DNA of 64,000 nucleotides from Oasisia sp. SBJ-2009 (taxonomy: Eukaryota > Annelida > Polychaeta > Sabellida > Siboglinidae), in contig OZ024856.1 in assembly GCA_964017155.1 (NCBI GenBank), positions 9,995,882 through 10,059,881 of the forward strand, given 5' to 3'. How positions within the stretch are numbered: position 1 is the stretch's first letter; each line of letters begins with the position of its first letter. Both the position numbers and the translations under genes were made by a program. Shown here piece by piece: positions 13,201-24,841 of this stretch. The notes below the pieces were generated by a model. That model was not told the DNA's origin. It did not search any database and saw only the letters and a program-made list of their open reading frames with translations.

Positions 13201-13727
13201 CCACAGTCGTCCACCCAGGCTCCCACTGTGGTCGGTTCATCCTTTGCTCCAGATGTCATTCGCCGCTGTCGCCAGTATATCGTCGTTCTTCGTGAGACTG
13301 TGTCTTCATACACTCTGTCATCACTTATTGACGGTTACGCAATGCTCTCCTCTCAATGTGTGGGGAACTACGATTGCTAGGCGACAATCCGATCACAGTC
13401 CGTGTCGACCCTGCACCAGGATTCGTTGCACTGGTGAACGACTCAGACTTAGCCAGGCACGGCATCCGGCTAGAGATTGGGCATGGTGAAAACGTCAACA
13501 AAAACCCAGTAGCCGAACATGCTTTCAAAGAGCTGGGTATCGAACTATTGCAGCTTTCTCCCGACGATGGTCCCGTATCGACGGTTACACTCGCGCTTGC
13601 AACAGCGAATTTGACCTCTCGCATTCGCAGGGGTGGTCTATCAGCCCGTGAAATCTGGACACAGAGATACCAAATCACCGCTGAGCAGTTGCCAATCACA
13701 GATAGACAACTGGGCCCGAGGTTATAA
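10291..13727 (+). pseudogene. Ty3/Gypsy-type pol polyprotein, broken
   Basis: The order is that of Ty3/Gypsy pol. A zinc-knuckle-like CKAAGR...GHELIDC segment lies at residues about 55-72 of the first frame. An aspartic protease follows with DSGATINM (10738), then reverse transcriptase, RNase H (VTDGSIKNRG, about 12304), an HHCC integrase zinc finger (13045-13185) and an integrase core with VRVDPAPGF and NPVAEHAFKE. It would encode replication enzymes of a cytoplasmic virus-like particle. Breaks seen: a TGA at 11641-11643 inside the RT, a frameshift near 13360-13380 in the integrase core, and the RT active-site ADD replaced by AVD (IAVDLYVGG, 11854-11880). Most of gag is absent and no LTR pair was identified. 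A dead copy. Confidence 0.9.
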
Positions 13728-13880
13728 AGCCGTACTCGGTGCTCATGCTCAACTCCGTGTTCAGACTCAGATCTCATGCTCAGCTGAGAATGCGTGCTCA
13801 CGGTGGTTATAAAACGTCTCGAGTACGTACTCAACTGAGTACGCCGCCTTGAGCATATGCTCAACGGCGAGCTAATGAAA
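13728..13880. repeat. GCTCA-rich segment, possible LTR or satellite remnant
   Basis: CTCAACTCCGTGTTCAGACTCAG-type wording with repeated TGCTCA and ACTGAGTACG/CTCGAGTACGTACTCA palindromic bits directly after the pol stop. It might be part of a 3' LTR, but no partner copy was found 5' of the pol frame. Confidence 0.35.
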
Positions 13881-15640
13881 GAGCTCGTTTGACGCGATGA
13901 CCCAGTTGTTTTTCAAATACGGAAGCGGCCTGATGGAACTCTCTTGTTGACGAAGATAACAAACTTGCAACTATTTATAAACAATATCAACTTCCGACTA
14001 TAAAACGATGATGGACGAAGACCTTCGCAGTTGTGACATGCGTTTATATTTGGTGTAAAACAAAGGGAATATCGACAGAATACCTTTTGCAAGGTCACGG
14101 AACTCACTTCGTAGTGTCAGTGAACAACGGAACAACAATTATACACACAATCAAAAGATTACATAATACCTAAGCCAGAATTAGCCTGCATTTGACTTGT
14201 CACGCTGTACTCGGTGTTTATAATAAATAAATAAATATCTTAGCATCCGTGCTTGTATTACAGCCTATATTGTATGCAATAAATCAATCGTAATTTTCCA
14301 ATGCTAAGATACCGCAAATGTTATTTATATTACTGAAATATAAATATGTTGCACTGTAATAAGTCTCACATTTTGACAAAGTATTTGTAAGGGAGCGGCC
14401 GTAACTTATCGGTTGTGCGGGATGAAATTGGTGGGGTCACAGAAATACACATTTCTGATATTAAGCTAACACCACATCCAATCATAGACCTGTAACGTTG
14501 CCTCCCCCAAATTCGTGCTTATACAGTTCAATGGCATTTAATATTATGTCCACAATAGTGTATATAAAGACGAATTATTATTTGCAATGCCTTAGACTAG
14601 CTCAAAGGGTCATTTGACAGAAATCCGTGTTCGTATACATGTGTGACACCTTTGCCTTAAGTTAAGTAAGTACAACTTTTCATAGTGCTGCATCAAGTTA
14701 TTAAGACAGCTCACAGCGATTTAGAATTGTCATATACCTGGAGAAATTCACTGAGCTGAGAGGTCTATGATTCCAACACTATGTAACCATGTCAGATGTG
14801 GCACAGCATAGTAGAATTTTGTCATGTAATTGTGAATGTAGACATTGTATTGAATTTATTCAACAAACAATGACATACAGTTTGCATGTACAGTACAAGG
14901 TGAATTCTTAAGGAACACATAAACATGAATCTAGACAGAGCATCTATTTACTGTGTATATATTCCTTAAGAAACACAATCTATAGGCGTGTTGAAAGGAA
15001 ATGCAAAAAACAAAATACTTATTATTTGTATTTTTGCATAGGTTTGTAAACTAATTTCAAGTATACACAATGTAAACACAATGTTGCCTAGAAAATTACA
15101 CACACTTTACTATGTATTTTATACAGTAATATATCATTATATACTTTATATTATAAGCAATCAACAGATTGATCATTGTTATTACTACCTTTTATATTTT
15201 TATATAAGAATTCTTGTTAAATGTTTGTTAAACTGATAAACCATACTACAGGTCTGACTCTACCTGATTCCACACCTTAAAGCCCATAATACCAACCACA
15301 CTATAATTTATTTTGTAATTAATATTTATGTTGCATGTATTATGATTGTGACTATCACATACTCTCTCAAAGTAAGTTAACATATATGATCTGGAAGCAA
15401 ATTGTTGTTAACTTAAACATAAACACCATACTGTTTAAATCAATCATATCGTATACACATAGTTTTAAAGTAACTAATGATAAGTCTTGCTTGTGACAAG
15501 TACCCTTCATGTTTACATACAGTTACTGTTTTTTTTCTGTAACATATATAACGGTGGTATATTGTACTCATATGTATTTACCCACACTTGATAGCAGTAA
15601 TTAAGAACAATTTAGGCATTATGAGTACAGATGAATATTT
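13881..15640. other. AT-rich stretch, no gene seen
   Basis: Long A+T-rich sequence without convincing frames. Scattered AATAAATAAATA near 14225-14236 and AATAAATCAATC near 14278 are ordinary for non-coding DNA. Confidence 0.55.
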
Positions 15641-15649
15641 TACAGGTGG

Positions 15650-16440
15650 ATGATGCTATTCATAATGGATACATCATTAGCCATTTTATTTTTGATCTTC
15701 TTCTGTGGTCATTCCAACCCAACTGACTGTACATTCTGTAGTATAAAGGTGTTTCAATATTATTTTCATTAATGCAAATTGTGAGATTGGTGTCATCAGC
15801 AAATATTATACGTGTTATACCAGTTGATACTTTACATGTCATAAAATATAGGCTAAATAAAATTGGACCAAGTATGGGACCTTGTGATACTCCACATATT
15901 ATATTTTGGTAAGTTGAATTTGTGTAATTCATATACATATTGTTTTCTGGTGTTCAGTTGGCTATGTAACAAAAGTTATACTATAATTATAATGCATGCT
16001 GTTCCAGTTTCTATAACAAAATGCTGTTGTCAACAGTGTGAAATGCCTTATTTTTTAAATATGTTAAACTTGCTATTGAGGCTCATGAGTTATTCATTGC
16101 TGTTTTAATCCCTTGACCATTTCTAATACTGCTAGTATTTCTTTTCTAAATCCATATTGCCCATTGTACAGTTTTTAACATTCAAGAAATCCATTTTCTC
16201 TGCTATGAATATACTTGCTAGTATTTTCGAGAACTGACAGACACTGGCTCGTAGTTAAAGATAATTCTTGTGCATCATAATGTTTTTTAATGTGGAGATT
16301 ACCCGCACAATATTCATGTTACCTGAACAATTTCCATCTTGTAGTTGTTTGTCGTTTGACATCACCATCTTCATTAGGCATACATCAATATCATCATGAT
16401 CTTTTTTTACATTTAGCAATGTTTCCTAAGCCTTAAGGCC
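15650..16440 (-). pseudogene. Non-LTR reverse transcriptase fragment
   Basis: On the minus strand several frames together give the middle of a LINE RT in order. A YEPVSV (for YRPVSV) segment is near 16250, then a KAFHTVDNSILL block near 16050, then a GVSQGPILGPILF block (15845-15895) and FADDTNLTI carrying the catalytic Asp pair (15780-15810). Stops and frameshifts are frequent. The flanking endonuclease and ORF1 were not found. It is a different family from the CR1 at 39.9 kb, judging by the residues round the FADD motif. Confidence 0.8.
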
Positions 16441-16489
16441 CAAATATCTTAACAGTAAGAGGTTTAAGGACCCTTCTACCCTTTCGACG

Positions 16490-17065
16490 GATTTGTAGCT
16501 TCCGACTGATAAATAGTAGGAATATCAGGTCATAAATGCATTGCGTTACATCTTTCTTATCTTAAATGTGCAATTTAATATTGAGTTTACCACTGTCACA
16601 GACACATAGCGATTTACGTAGCGCAGAGAGTATACACGATTTTAAGCCGTATTTGTCTTTTACGGGATTTGCATTTTACATCGCAGTACGTTGTGGTTTC
16701 ACAACAGTTCGATGAGAACTTATATCTGACAAGTTGTCTAAATGCACATATTCATAACACATGTATACATTTGCCCCAAAACAGGGTGTTCTGCGCGAAA
16801 GATGGCATTATTCATTACTATTCAAGATCTCCAAACACAAGTACTAGCCGGCGATGCCATGGCAACTACCATAACAATCGATTAAAATGCAAGATTTCCG
16901 TGATCATTGTTACCGGCAAAGTGTTCCGCTGCTTCCGTTTGTAATTATCCTTCGAACAATATAACTGTGTAACACTATTTGGGGACAGTCCGATTACTAC
17001 AACCACAAATACAACAAAGTTCTTTATGTCAGCATGGCCATGGAGAATATGGACTTCCTGCCCCA
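16490..17065 (+). mobile_element. MITE-like element, truncated copy
   Basis: About 580 bp homologous, in opposite orientation, to the interior of the element at 18188-18974. Shared strings include TCTTTTACGGGATTTGCATTTTACA, ATATCTGACAAGTTGTCTAAATGC and ATGGAGAATATGGACT (each quoted in part). The outer terminal inverted repeats of the other copy are missing here. Confidence 0.75.
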
Positions 17066-18187
17066 ACTTCGTTTTCGAGCGCGATACTTACATGGCCTAT
17101 GCTAGACAAAGCATTTTTTATTTTGCATTATTACTGCTAAAATATGTGTGCGTGTGTGGGCGCGTGCGTGTGTATTTATTGTTACACTTAGAGCATACAC
17201 GCGATAAAATATCTTGAAAATAGCGATGCCCCTCCCCTAGGCCTAGCAGATTATTCCACACGTTTTCGTAACATTGTATTGCGTTATGCATGACGTGAGA
17301 CAAATTTCGGGGATACATTGAAATAAAATAACGTAATTGTCAAGCCTTTTTAGTGCGTGAGACTTGCCTTCTTGGGGAAAAACTGTTCGTTAGCGTTCCC
17401 GTGATGAATACTGTAAACACTAGCCTACAACATTGTCGATACATCAACATTGATCTGCGTTTGTTACTAACGTATGTAAAATTAGATCCAGCTATTACAT
17501 CCCAACCGTGCAGAAACTGATGTGTGACAGAAATCGAGTGACTATGTTTACTAAATAAATGTTACGTAAGTCGGGGATTTGTATGTAAATTTGAGCACTG
17601 CCACTTGTGTAGTCAGTAATGTAGAATCATGAGACCGGACCCACCTCAACTCAATTTCAAATCAATTTTGCCGTACTTATCAATACGACTTCTGTTGTTA
17701 ATTGTATCTATGGGTTTACCAATATTTTTTCATTTGTTATAAAATCATTCAAAGTCACCCCAAGCATATAAATATGTTTCACAAACAGCGCATTTTAATA
17801 CTAAGCGCATAAAAGAAATAAACATGGTAGACTTACCTGTGCACGTTAAGATTGCTGTCGCCAAGCAACTACGTTTGAATTGGCCTTGTGCATTATTCGA
17901 CCACTCGAGACCATGACGTCACCCATTTACGTGCAGTTCAGTGTTGCCAAATCCGCGGTTTTCCCGCGGAATTGTGCTAGTTTTAAAGTTGCATTCTGAC
18001 TTCCGCCAGTTTTAAAATAAAAATGTCCAGTAAACCAGCATTCCCCATACACTATTTATTGTTTTCCTCAACTACTTATCAACTTATTTTCACATAATAT
18101 GCCATTTTAAGATAAAAAGAAGCAAAAGACGAAAAAATTTCCTGGCGGGACCCGTGAGTTAGAATTCATCAGTGGAATTCACCTATT
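17066..18187. other. Spacer between two inverted MITE copies
   Basis: No coding segment recognised. Contains TGCGCATAAAAGAAATAAACATG-like AT-rich sequence and a short GTGTGTGTGGGCGCGTGCGTG run at 17150. Confidence 0.5.
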
Positions 18188-18974
18188 GGTTTAGACCATT
18201 GACGTAAAAAAAACTAGACCGCGCACAGCCACCTTGCGATTAGAAATCACACTCCAACTTCCGGTCAGGGCAAGACAGTCCATATTCTCCATATTAACGT
18301 ATAGGACTTCGTTTTGTTTTTGGTTGTAATAATCGAACTGTTCCAGTCTAACTATTTCAGTTATACTGCCCGAAGGATTATTAAAAGCAGAAGCAGTGGA
18401 GCACTTTGCCGGTGACAATACTCACGGAAATCATGCATTTTAATCGATTATTATGGTGGTTGCCATGGCAACGGCGGGTTGTACTTGTGTTTGGCGATCT
18501 TGATTAATAATGAAAAGTGCCATTTTTCGCGCAGTACAACCTGTTTGGGGCAAACGTATACATGTGTTATGATTATGTGCATTTAGACAACTTGTCAGAT
18601 ATAAGTGCTTATCGAAACCACAACGTACAGCTATGTAAAATGCAAATCCCGTAAAAGACACATACGTCGATACGACCTAAAATTGTGGGGAGTATCTATT
18701 ATCTGCACTACATAAATCGCTATGTCTATGATTGTGTGGTAAACTCAACATTAAATCGGACATTTCAGATAAGAAAGGTATAATATAAGATATTTATGTC
18801 CTGATTTTCCTAATATTCATCAGTCGAAAGTTACAACTGTCATCCATCGAATATTTTTCTTGTGACTAATCCCCAAATTTGCCCTGACCGGAAGTATCCG
18901 CTCTTTTGCAGCCTAGCTCTGACTTCTCCACACTGATTGCGCGGTCTAGTTTTTTTACGTCAATGGTTTAGACC
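18188..18974 (-). mobile_element. Non-autonomous DNA transposon (MITE) with terminal inverted repeats
   Basis: Ends are CCATTGACGTAAAAAAAACT plus AGACCGCGC (18196-18224) and its inverse at 18939-18966, a TIR of about 28 bp. A subterminal ACTTCCGGTCAGGGCAA is also mirrored (18256-18272 and 18882-18898). Just outside, GGTTTAGA/GGTCTAAA imperfectly continue. No transposase frame is present. The related truncated copy lies 1.1 kb upstream, inverted. Confidence 0.82.
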
Positions 18975-19234
18975 TCGACGAAAGGAATTCCAGTGAAAAG
19001 CGCTGTCAGACATGCGCAATGATAAATGTAAACAAAACGTATTTGACATGCAGCTTTGTTGCCGACATTTTCGTCTGTAGTCATCGTTTTCATCGTCATC
19101 TTGACTTATGTGGTATGTTTGATAGACCTTTGTGTCGTAAAGTCGTTACTATGTATGTGCTGAGGCGCAAAGGCAAAATCGCAGCACACGATATTCCGTT
19201 GCAATTTTGAATGCACGTCTTTGTCATTGGAACG

Positions 19235-19365
19235 TCGATGGGTGGCCTGACGGCTGACGGCGACATGTGTGCTAGAAGTAGAACGATTCCGGAACGGATG
19301 TTTAAAATCATCTACATGCAGCTCGTCGTATGCTTCACACGAGACTGGTACTTCACCTCAAGTCT
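19235..19365 (-). repeat. Dispersed repeat, partial inverted copy
   Basis: Inverse of the 21205-21290 segment. It shares GATTTTAAACATCCGTTCCGG and the CATACG(G/A)CGAGCTG string. Confidence 0.7.
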
Positions 19366-19949
19366 TCAAGTCTTCAAGTATTTATTGCTAAAAAGTGATG
19401 TTTCACTATCCTGCAATTTGTAAGGTGTCTGAGCGCTTATAATAAGTTAATAAAATAAATATGACAAATAGATAAATACAATTAACTGTACATTAAGTGT
19501 ACATTAAAACGATGAATAAATCAATATTACACATAGTTAAATATTGATATTGTATAACATATCCGTCATTGTGAAAGTATAATGTCTACATTAGTGGCAT
19601 AGTGCACATTTACAGTAGAAATGTCTCAGACACCGGCTACGCGGCTATACGTATATATATATATAATTATATAATACGCCATTATACGGTCAACATTCAT
19701 TTTTGCAGATACCGATAACCGGATTTATTATGACTGAACAGTTTACCTCTCACTGACCCTCTAACTCAATAACAAACTTCCCCACTATATCCACCTGAGA
19801 TGATATAGAAATGGCCTGCGTTTTCCTGCCGCGAACCGATCACATGGTCTTACAAAACATACTCATTTTTATTTGTTTTGCACTAATATCGTTAAATGCC
19901 AGTGCACGATATGTTAGCCGGGTAAAATATGTTACATCGTATCGTATTC

Positions 19950-20660
19950 GGCCATTCAATTCAATTCAATTCAATATGATTTATTCAAACAACATTCAAC
20001 AACAATACAATTTAAGACTATACAAACATGCTTTACAGGTAATGTTGTCTGAAGGGAATACACAAGAAGTTAAAAACTTGTAGTTGTATGTATCCCTGCT
20101 CACAATATTTGTGGACATAACCATAATATAAGAAATAATTATTATAATGTAAATATTGCACACATCCTAAATACATGACTAGGAAAGAAAACTAAACAAC
20201 ATAAACAGAATTAGTGATATAACCCCTAGTTCATTATTCACATTAATCTCACTTATTCAAAATAAATGGATGTATACAAGGAATTATACTTAGAATTCAG
20301 ATACATTAATAATCTGAACCAGTTGCAATGAAAGTTGCAATTATATATATTCATTCATGAGTATTGACTTGTACCTGTGTCTAAAATACCTTATTGTTTT
20401 TAAGTTAGTTAGATCAACATGCAAGGAATTCCAAATACTTATGCCATACATAGGTAGAGACATGGCTGTAACATTCAAGGTGACACAGCGCCTTATTAAT
20501 TGATTTTTGCGACGTGTTATTACCGAGATATCTTTTTTTCACAAAATGCCATGCAATTAAGGTTGGTCTCACTTGGTGAATTTTGTTGTGTGTTAATTTA
20601 GCAAAGTAATGAATTGAATTATATTGAGTTTTATTTTGGTCATATATACACATTTTGTAG
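19950..20660 (-). repeat. Possible LINE 3' remnant with (ATTGA)n tail
   Basis: Four ATTCA pentamers at 19958-19975 (TTCAATTCAATTCAATTCAA) read ATTGA on the minus strand and would form the short-period tail of a non-LTR element whose body lies at 20000-20660. A minus-strand open frame at 20414-20653 (79 residues) has no motif I recognise. Weak call. Confidence 0.3.
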
Positions 20661-20844
20661 TGTCAGTGAAACCAGCGTGAGGTTATTATAAATAGTGTAC
20701 ATAGTGTTATTATAGTCTGGATTAGGCTGCATGTTAACAGAAACTATGCACCTGGTTTCCACGTTGTTGTCGTTGCACAACTTATATCAACATAAACCAT
20801 GACCAAAGCTATTAATTATGTCACCCATTCCCTGAAATATCTTG

Positions 20845-20845
<1 letters not shown>

Positions 20846-20913
<68 letters not shown>

Positions 20914-20984
20914 TGTACGTACATATATATATATATATATGTACACATAATATATATATATATGTGTGTGTGTGTGTGTACACA

Positions 20985-21037
<53 letters not shown>

Positions 21038-21112
21038 ACATATATATATATATATATATGTACATATATATATATATATGTACATATATATATATATATA
21101 TATATATGTGTC

Positions 21113-21149
<37 letters not shown>

Positions 21150-21150
21150 G
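20846..21150. repeat. (TA)n / (TG)n microsatellite
   Basis: About 300 bp of TA with GTACATAT and TGTGTG interruptions. All open frames here are Tyr/Ile low complexity. Confidence 0.95.
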
Positions 21151-21470
21151 GCATTATGCTTTCATATTAACTGTCATACGATATCAATATTTAACTACGT
21201 GTGGAGTAGCAGTCTTGTGTGTTGCATACGGCGAGCTGTACATGATTTTAAACATCCGTTCCGGCATCAAGCCAGCACACCTGTCATCGGGCTACCAGTC
21301 GACGTTCCATCGGCTGTAAATTTACATTAATGTACATATTATGCCTTCACATTGTCGGACATGTTAGTCTACAGTCTACATCCATATTTAGCTATGGGTG
21401 CGGTTTCGGAATGATGCGAGTTCAACAGCTATTTGTAGGATGACTTAAATTAACGACTAACGTGGATTTG
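21148..21470 (+). repeat. Dispersed repeat, two diverged tandem copies
   Basis: GGCATTATGCTTTCATATTA at 21149 and ATTATGCCTTCACATTGTCG at 21338 start two related units. The end (GACTAACGTGGATTTGTGGA, 21453-21472) matches the arm of the 5101-5183 palindrome, which links both loci. Confidence 0.7.
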
Positions 21471-21514
21471 TGGAACCCTATTATTACAAAAATCCTGTAT
21501 ATGGTATGTGTGGG

Positions 21515-21545
21515 CTGTTTTTTGTTCCCGGGGAACAAAAAACAG
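21515..21545. repeat. Perfect 15 bp-arm hairpin
   Basis: CTGTTTTTTGTTCCC and its exact inverse are separated by a single G. Isolated palindrome just left of the convergent gene region. Confidence 0.85.
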
Positions 21546-21639
21546 CAATTTTGGCTTAGTTAACCCCAACTTTTTCTATGTAAAACCTAATTAACCTAAA
21601 AAGTATGTGTCTAACCCTTGTTAGTTGTTTCTTTGACCG

Positions 21640-21745
21640 CTAGATGGCGCAGACGTCTAATGTAGTGTTAGGGTTATCCGGCAGATGGCGCTAGCGTGTA
21701 ATGTAGCGTTTGGGTTATCCGCTAGATGGGGTTAGCGTCTAGCGT
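21640..21745. repeat. Three units of GTTAGGGTTATCCG(C/G)(C/T)AGATGG
   Basis: About 53 bp units built on TTATCCGNNAGATGGCG followed by C(A/T)AG(A/C)GT(C/G)TAATGTAG. A fourth, diverged unit lies at 22520-22580. Confidence 0.7.
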
Positions 21746-21859
21746 CGTGAGGTCGCTACCGAATATTTTGTCGCAAACCAACATTTTTCTAGATTTGGTT
21801 GGGAATTTACGATAATGACTTAGTAAAATACGAATACTTGACATAATTACCACCTCAAA

Positions 21860-22050
21860 ACGTGAAGTTATGTTACGGTTGTGTTCGAAACCACCGTTTT
21901 CCAGGAAGTGGTGTTTTACACGTGAGAGGAATCACCCTTTTTGTGGAAGTTATGTTTTTGCACGTGACCGGAAGCATCATTTTGTATGGTAGTTACGGTT
22001 TACACGTGATAGGAGACCATTTTGGTAGAAGTTATGATACGAATATGGTA
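21860..22050. repeat. Approx. 46 bp degenerate tandem units (GGAAGTTATG... CACGTGA)
   Basis: Units carry (G)GAAGTTATG, then a TTTGCACGTGACCGGAAGCAT-like string. Several copies of CACGTGA precede the 22.19 kb promoter. The GGAAGTTATGA wording matches units inside intron 2 of the minus gene (26190-26600). Confidence 0.6.
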
Positions 22051-22149
22051 TGAAGTGGAAAGATTCCTCTTTCTATCTCGTTAACTCGCTAAATGTTATG
22101 AAATTACCACGTAGACTTTAGGGCACATTCGTTTGTGATTGGTTCATTT

Positions 22150-22252
22150 TCGGGACACTTGATTGTTATTGGTTCATTTTCGGTACGCTCACGTGACCCA
22201 AGTTTCCACTTGTGAACGTATATGACACGCATGTTTTTCGAGGTTGTCATTC
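22150..22252 (+). promoter_or_regulatory. Candidate promoter, plus unit
   Basis: ATTGGTTCATTTTCGG (inverted CCAAT box) occurs twice. It is followed by CACGTGACCCAAG (22190-22202), a TATA-like GAACGTATAT (22214-22223) and TTTTCGAGGTTGTCATT (22235-22251), 17 bp before an ATG. The same order and wording occur inverted in front of the minus gene (27154-27231). The match argues for function rather than chance. Confidence 0.6.
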
Positions 22253-22268
22253 GTTCTCCGACATCGTC

Positions 22269-22407
22269 ATGGCTAACGTTACGCTGAACCACCGAGAGCA
22301 CCGCTGCTACTATTACCCAGTCGTTGACATGCAAGACATAACTGACGAGAGCGACGAGGCAGCAAAATACGAATATTTGTCAAGATTATGGCCTCGAAAC
22401 ACAAAAG
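22269..22407 (+). CDS. Candidate first coding exon, plus unit
   Basis: The ATG at 22269 follows the promoter-like block and opens 46 codons plus one base, ending at AAAAG before GTATGT (donor at 22408, phase 1). The peptide starts MANVTLNHREHRCYYYPVVD and has an acidic middle (DITDESDEAAKYEY). I do not recognise a family. Continuing through the donor the frame closes after three more codons, which fits an exon end. Downstream exons were not found: the next 1.5 kb is satellite. Support is positional (promoter, start, donor) and not from homology. It may instead be a promoter duplicate without a working gene. Confidence 0.4.
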
Positions 22408-22979
22408 GTATGTCATGACTGTGACGGAAGCAACCATTTTACAAGAAATGCAGTCACGGAAGTAGTCGAAGCCGTCGTTTTCTATGTAAAACCCTAATTA
22501 GTGGCTGTTTTGTGCGCTAGATAAGGCAAACGTTTAACGTAGTGTTAGGTGTATCCGCTAGATGACACCAGTTTGTAAAGAAGTGACATCACAATCCAAG
22601 ATTTTTCCACATTGTTTTAGATTTCATTAGGAAAATGGTGTGAGTGGTAAGAAAAATCCACCAAGGTTATCGGTTTATGATATAAAGTGACAAAGTTTTT
22701 CCACAGAAGGATATGAATGTAACAAGATGACGTAGAAAAATACGAGAAATTGACAAAGTTATCGAGGTGAAACGCTGGAAAGTTGAGAAATGGTACAAAG
22801 TTGGCACGCGGACTTAGTAAAATATGAAAACTTGACAAGTTTATCGCGTGTAAACACTAAAAATCCGTGAAATTGACAAAGTGATCGCGGTGAACCACTA
22901 AAAAGTTGTGAAATGACACAAAGCCTTAAACATTTTGTTTTTGTTTTGTTTTTCGTTTTGTTTTGTTTTGAAAACATAA

Positions 22980-24010
22980 CGTATTTGTAAACTTATTGTT
23001 TAGTTTTTGGTTTGTAAACTTTTGTTTTGTAAACATTTGTGTTGTAAACATTTGTTTTGTTTTGTAAACATAACGTGTTTGTAAACTTTTGTTTTGTATT
23101 TTGTTTTGTAAACAGAACTTGTTTTATAAACATAACTTGTATGTAAACTTTAGTTTTTGTTTTGTTTTGTAAACATAACGTGTTTGTAAACTTGTTTTGT
23201 ATTTTGTTTTGTAAACATAACTTGTTTTATAAACATAACTTGTATGTAAGCTTTAGTTTTGTTTTGTAAACATAACGTGTTTGTAAACTTTCTGTTTTGT
23301 AAACATAACGTGTTTGTAAACTTTAGTTTTGTTTTGTAAACTTTCTGTTTTGTATTTTGTTTTGTAAACATATCGTGTTTGTAAACTGTTGTTTTGTAAA
23401 CATTTGTGTTGTAAACATTTGTTTTGTTTTGTAAACTTTCTGTGTTGTATTTTGTTTTGTAAACATAACGTGTTTGTAAACGTTTGTTTTGTAAACATTT
23501 GTTTTGTTTTGTAAACATAACGTGTTTGTAAACTTTTGTTTTGTGTTTTGTTTTGTAAACATAACGTGTTTATTAACTTTTGTTTTGCGTTTTGTAAACA
23601 TAACGTGTTTGTAAACTTTTGTTTCGTTTTGTAAACTTTCTGTTTTGTATTTTGTTTTGTAAACATAACGTGTTTGTAAACTTTTGTTTTGTAAACATTT
23701 GTTTTGTTTTGTAAACATAACGTGTTTGTAAACTTTTGTTTTGTGTTTTCTTTTGTTTTGTAAACATAACGTGTTTATAAACTTTTGTTTTGTATTTTGT
23801 TTTGTTAACATAACGTGTTTGTAAACTTTAGTTTCGTTTTGTAAACTTTCTGTTTTGTATTTTGTTTTGTAAACATAACGTGTTTGTAAACCTTTTATTT
23901 TGTTTTGTTTTGTATATATAACTTGTCTGTAAACGTTTTGTTTTGTAAACTTTTGTTTTGTAAACATTTGTTTTGTCTTGTTTTGGAAACATAACTTGTT
24001 TGTAAACCCA
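22980..24010. repeat. TTTGTAAACATAACGTGTTTGTAAACTT-type satellite
   Basis: Roughly 1 kb of units made from TTTTGTAAACATAACGTGTT, TGTAAACTTTTGTTTTG and TGTAAACATTTG in varying order. The plus strand is nearly C-free. Minus-strand open frames rich in YKTKQNKV are products of the repeat. It sits inside the presumed first intron of the plus unit. Flanked on the right by (CGCA)n(CA)n at 24073-24116. Confidence 0.9.
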
Positions 24011-24841
24011 CGGTATCTGGCAACTTGCATTATATCCCATGGACACTCATACGCATTTGCACATGCACATACGCACGCACGCACGCACGCAAACACACAC
24101 ACACACACACACACACGGTCGCGGATAAGGACACGGACACGCATGCGTACGCACTAGTAAAATATGTACATAAAAAACACTAAAAATACGTAAAATTGAC
24201 AAAGTCATTGTGGTAAAAAGCTAAAAAGTTGTGATATGGTACAAAGTTGGCCCACCGACTTAGTAAAGTATATAAAAAAAACTTGACAAAGTTATGGTGT
24301 TGAAACAGACAAATATTCCATTTTACTACAAGTTACCAGAATAACTTAGTTACATTTGTAAAAACACCAACTGTGTAACACAATGAAACGGTGAAACGTT
24401 ACGAAATTGTGACAATGGCTTAGTAAAATACGAATAGTTAAAAGAAGTCTACAGTGTTGTTGACTCGATGCATGCGTGTGTGTTCGTGTATGGTCTTAAT
24501 TACAATACAAGTGGACACCATTTTGTGGATTTGCAACGTTTTATTTACACACTCGATATACCAATGTATACACAATTCTTGTCAGTCACCCAAGAGGAAG
24601 TGTTGTAATAAACATTCTTGTAAACCTTAACTATTTACACAGTTAGACACCCAAGAGAAAGTGCCAAGTATCATTTCGTATTTTACATAGTGACATTATT
24701 TCATATTGTTTAATATTATGTACAAACTGACTCACATAGTGATAGAGAAGCAATTCCATGACATGTTGCATACATAATATATAACAGGAGTCAGTGGTTC
24801 GGAAGCAAACAATTAAACTAATTAGTCATGGATTAATGAGT

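Noticed and set aside
13325..13864. Minus-strand 179-codon frame
   Set aside because: Antisense to the Gypsy integrase region and the following GCTCA-rich segment; no motif.
23150..24144. Minus-strand frame rich in Lys, Gln, Asn and Tyr (273 codons)
   Set aside because: Product of the TTTGTAAACA satellite; no domain and no start context.
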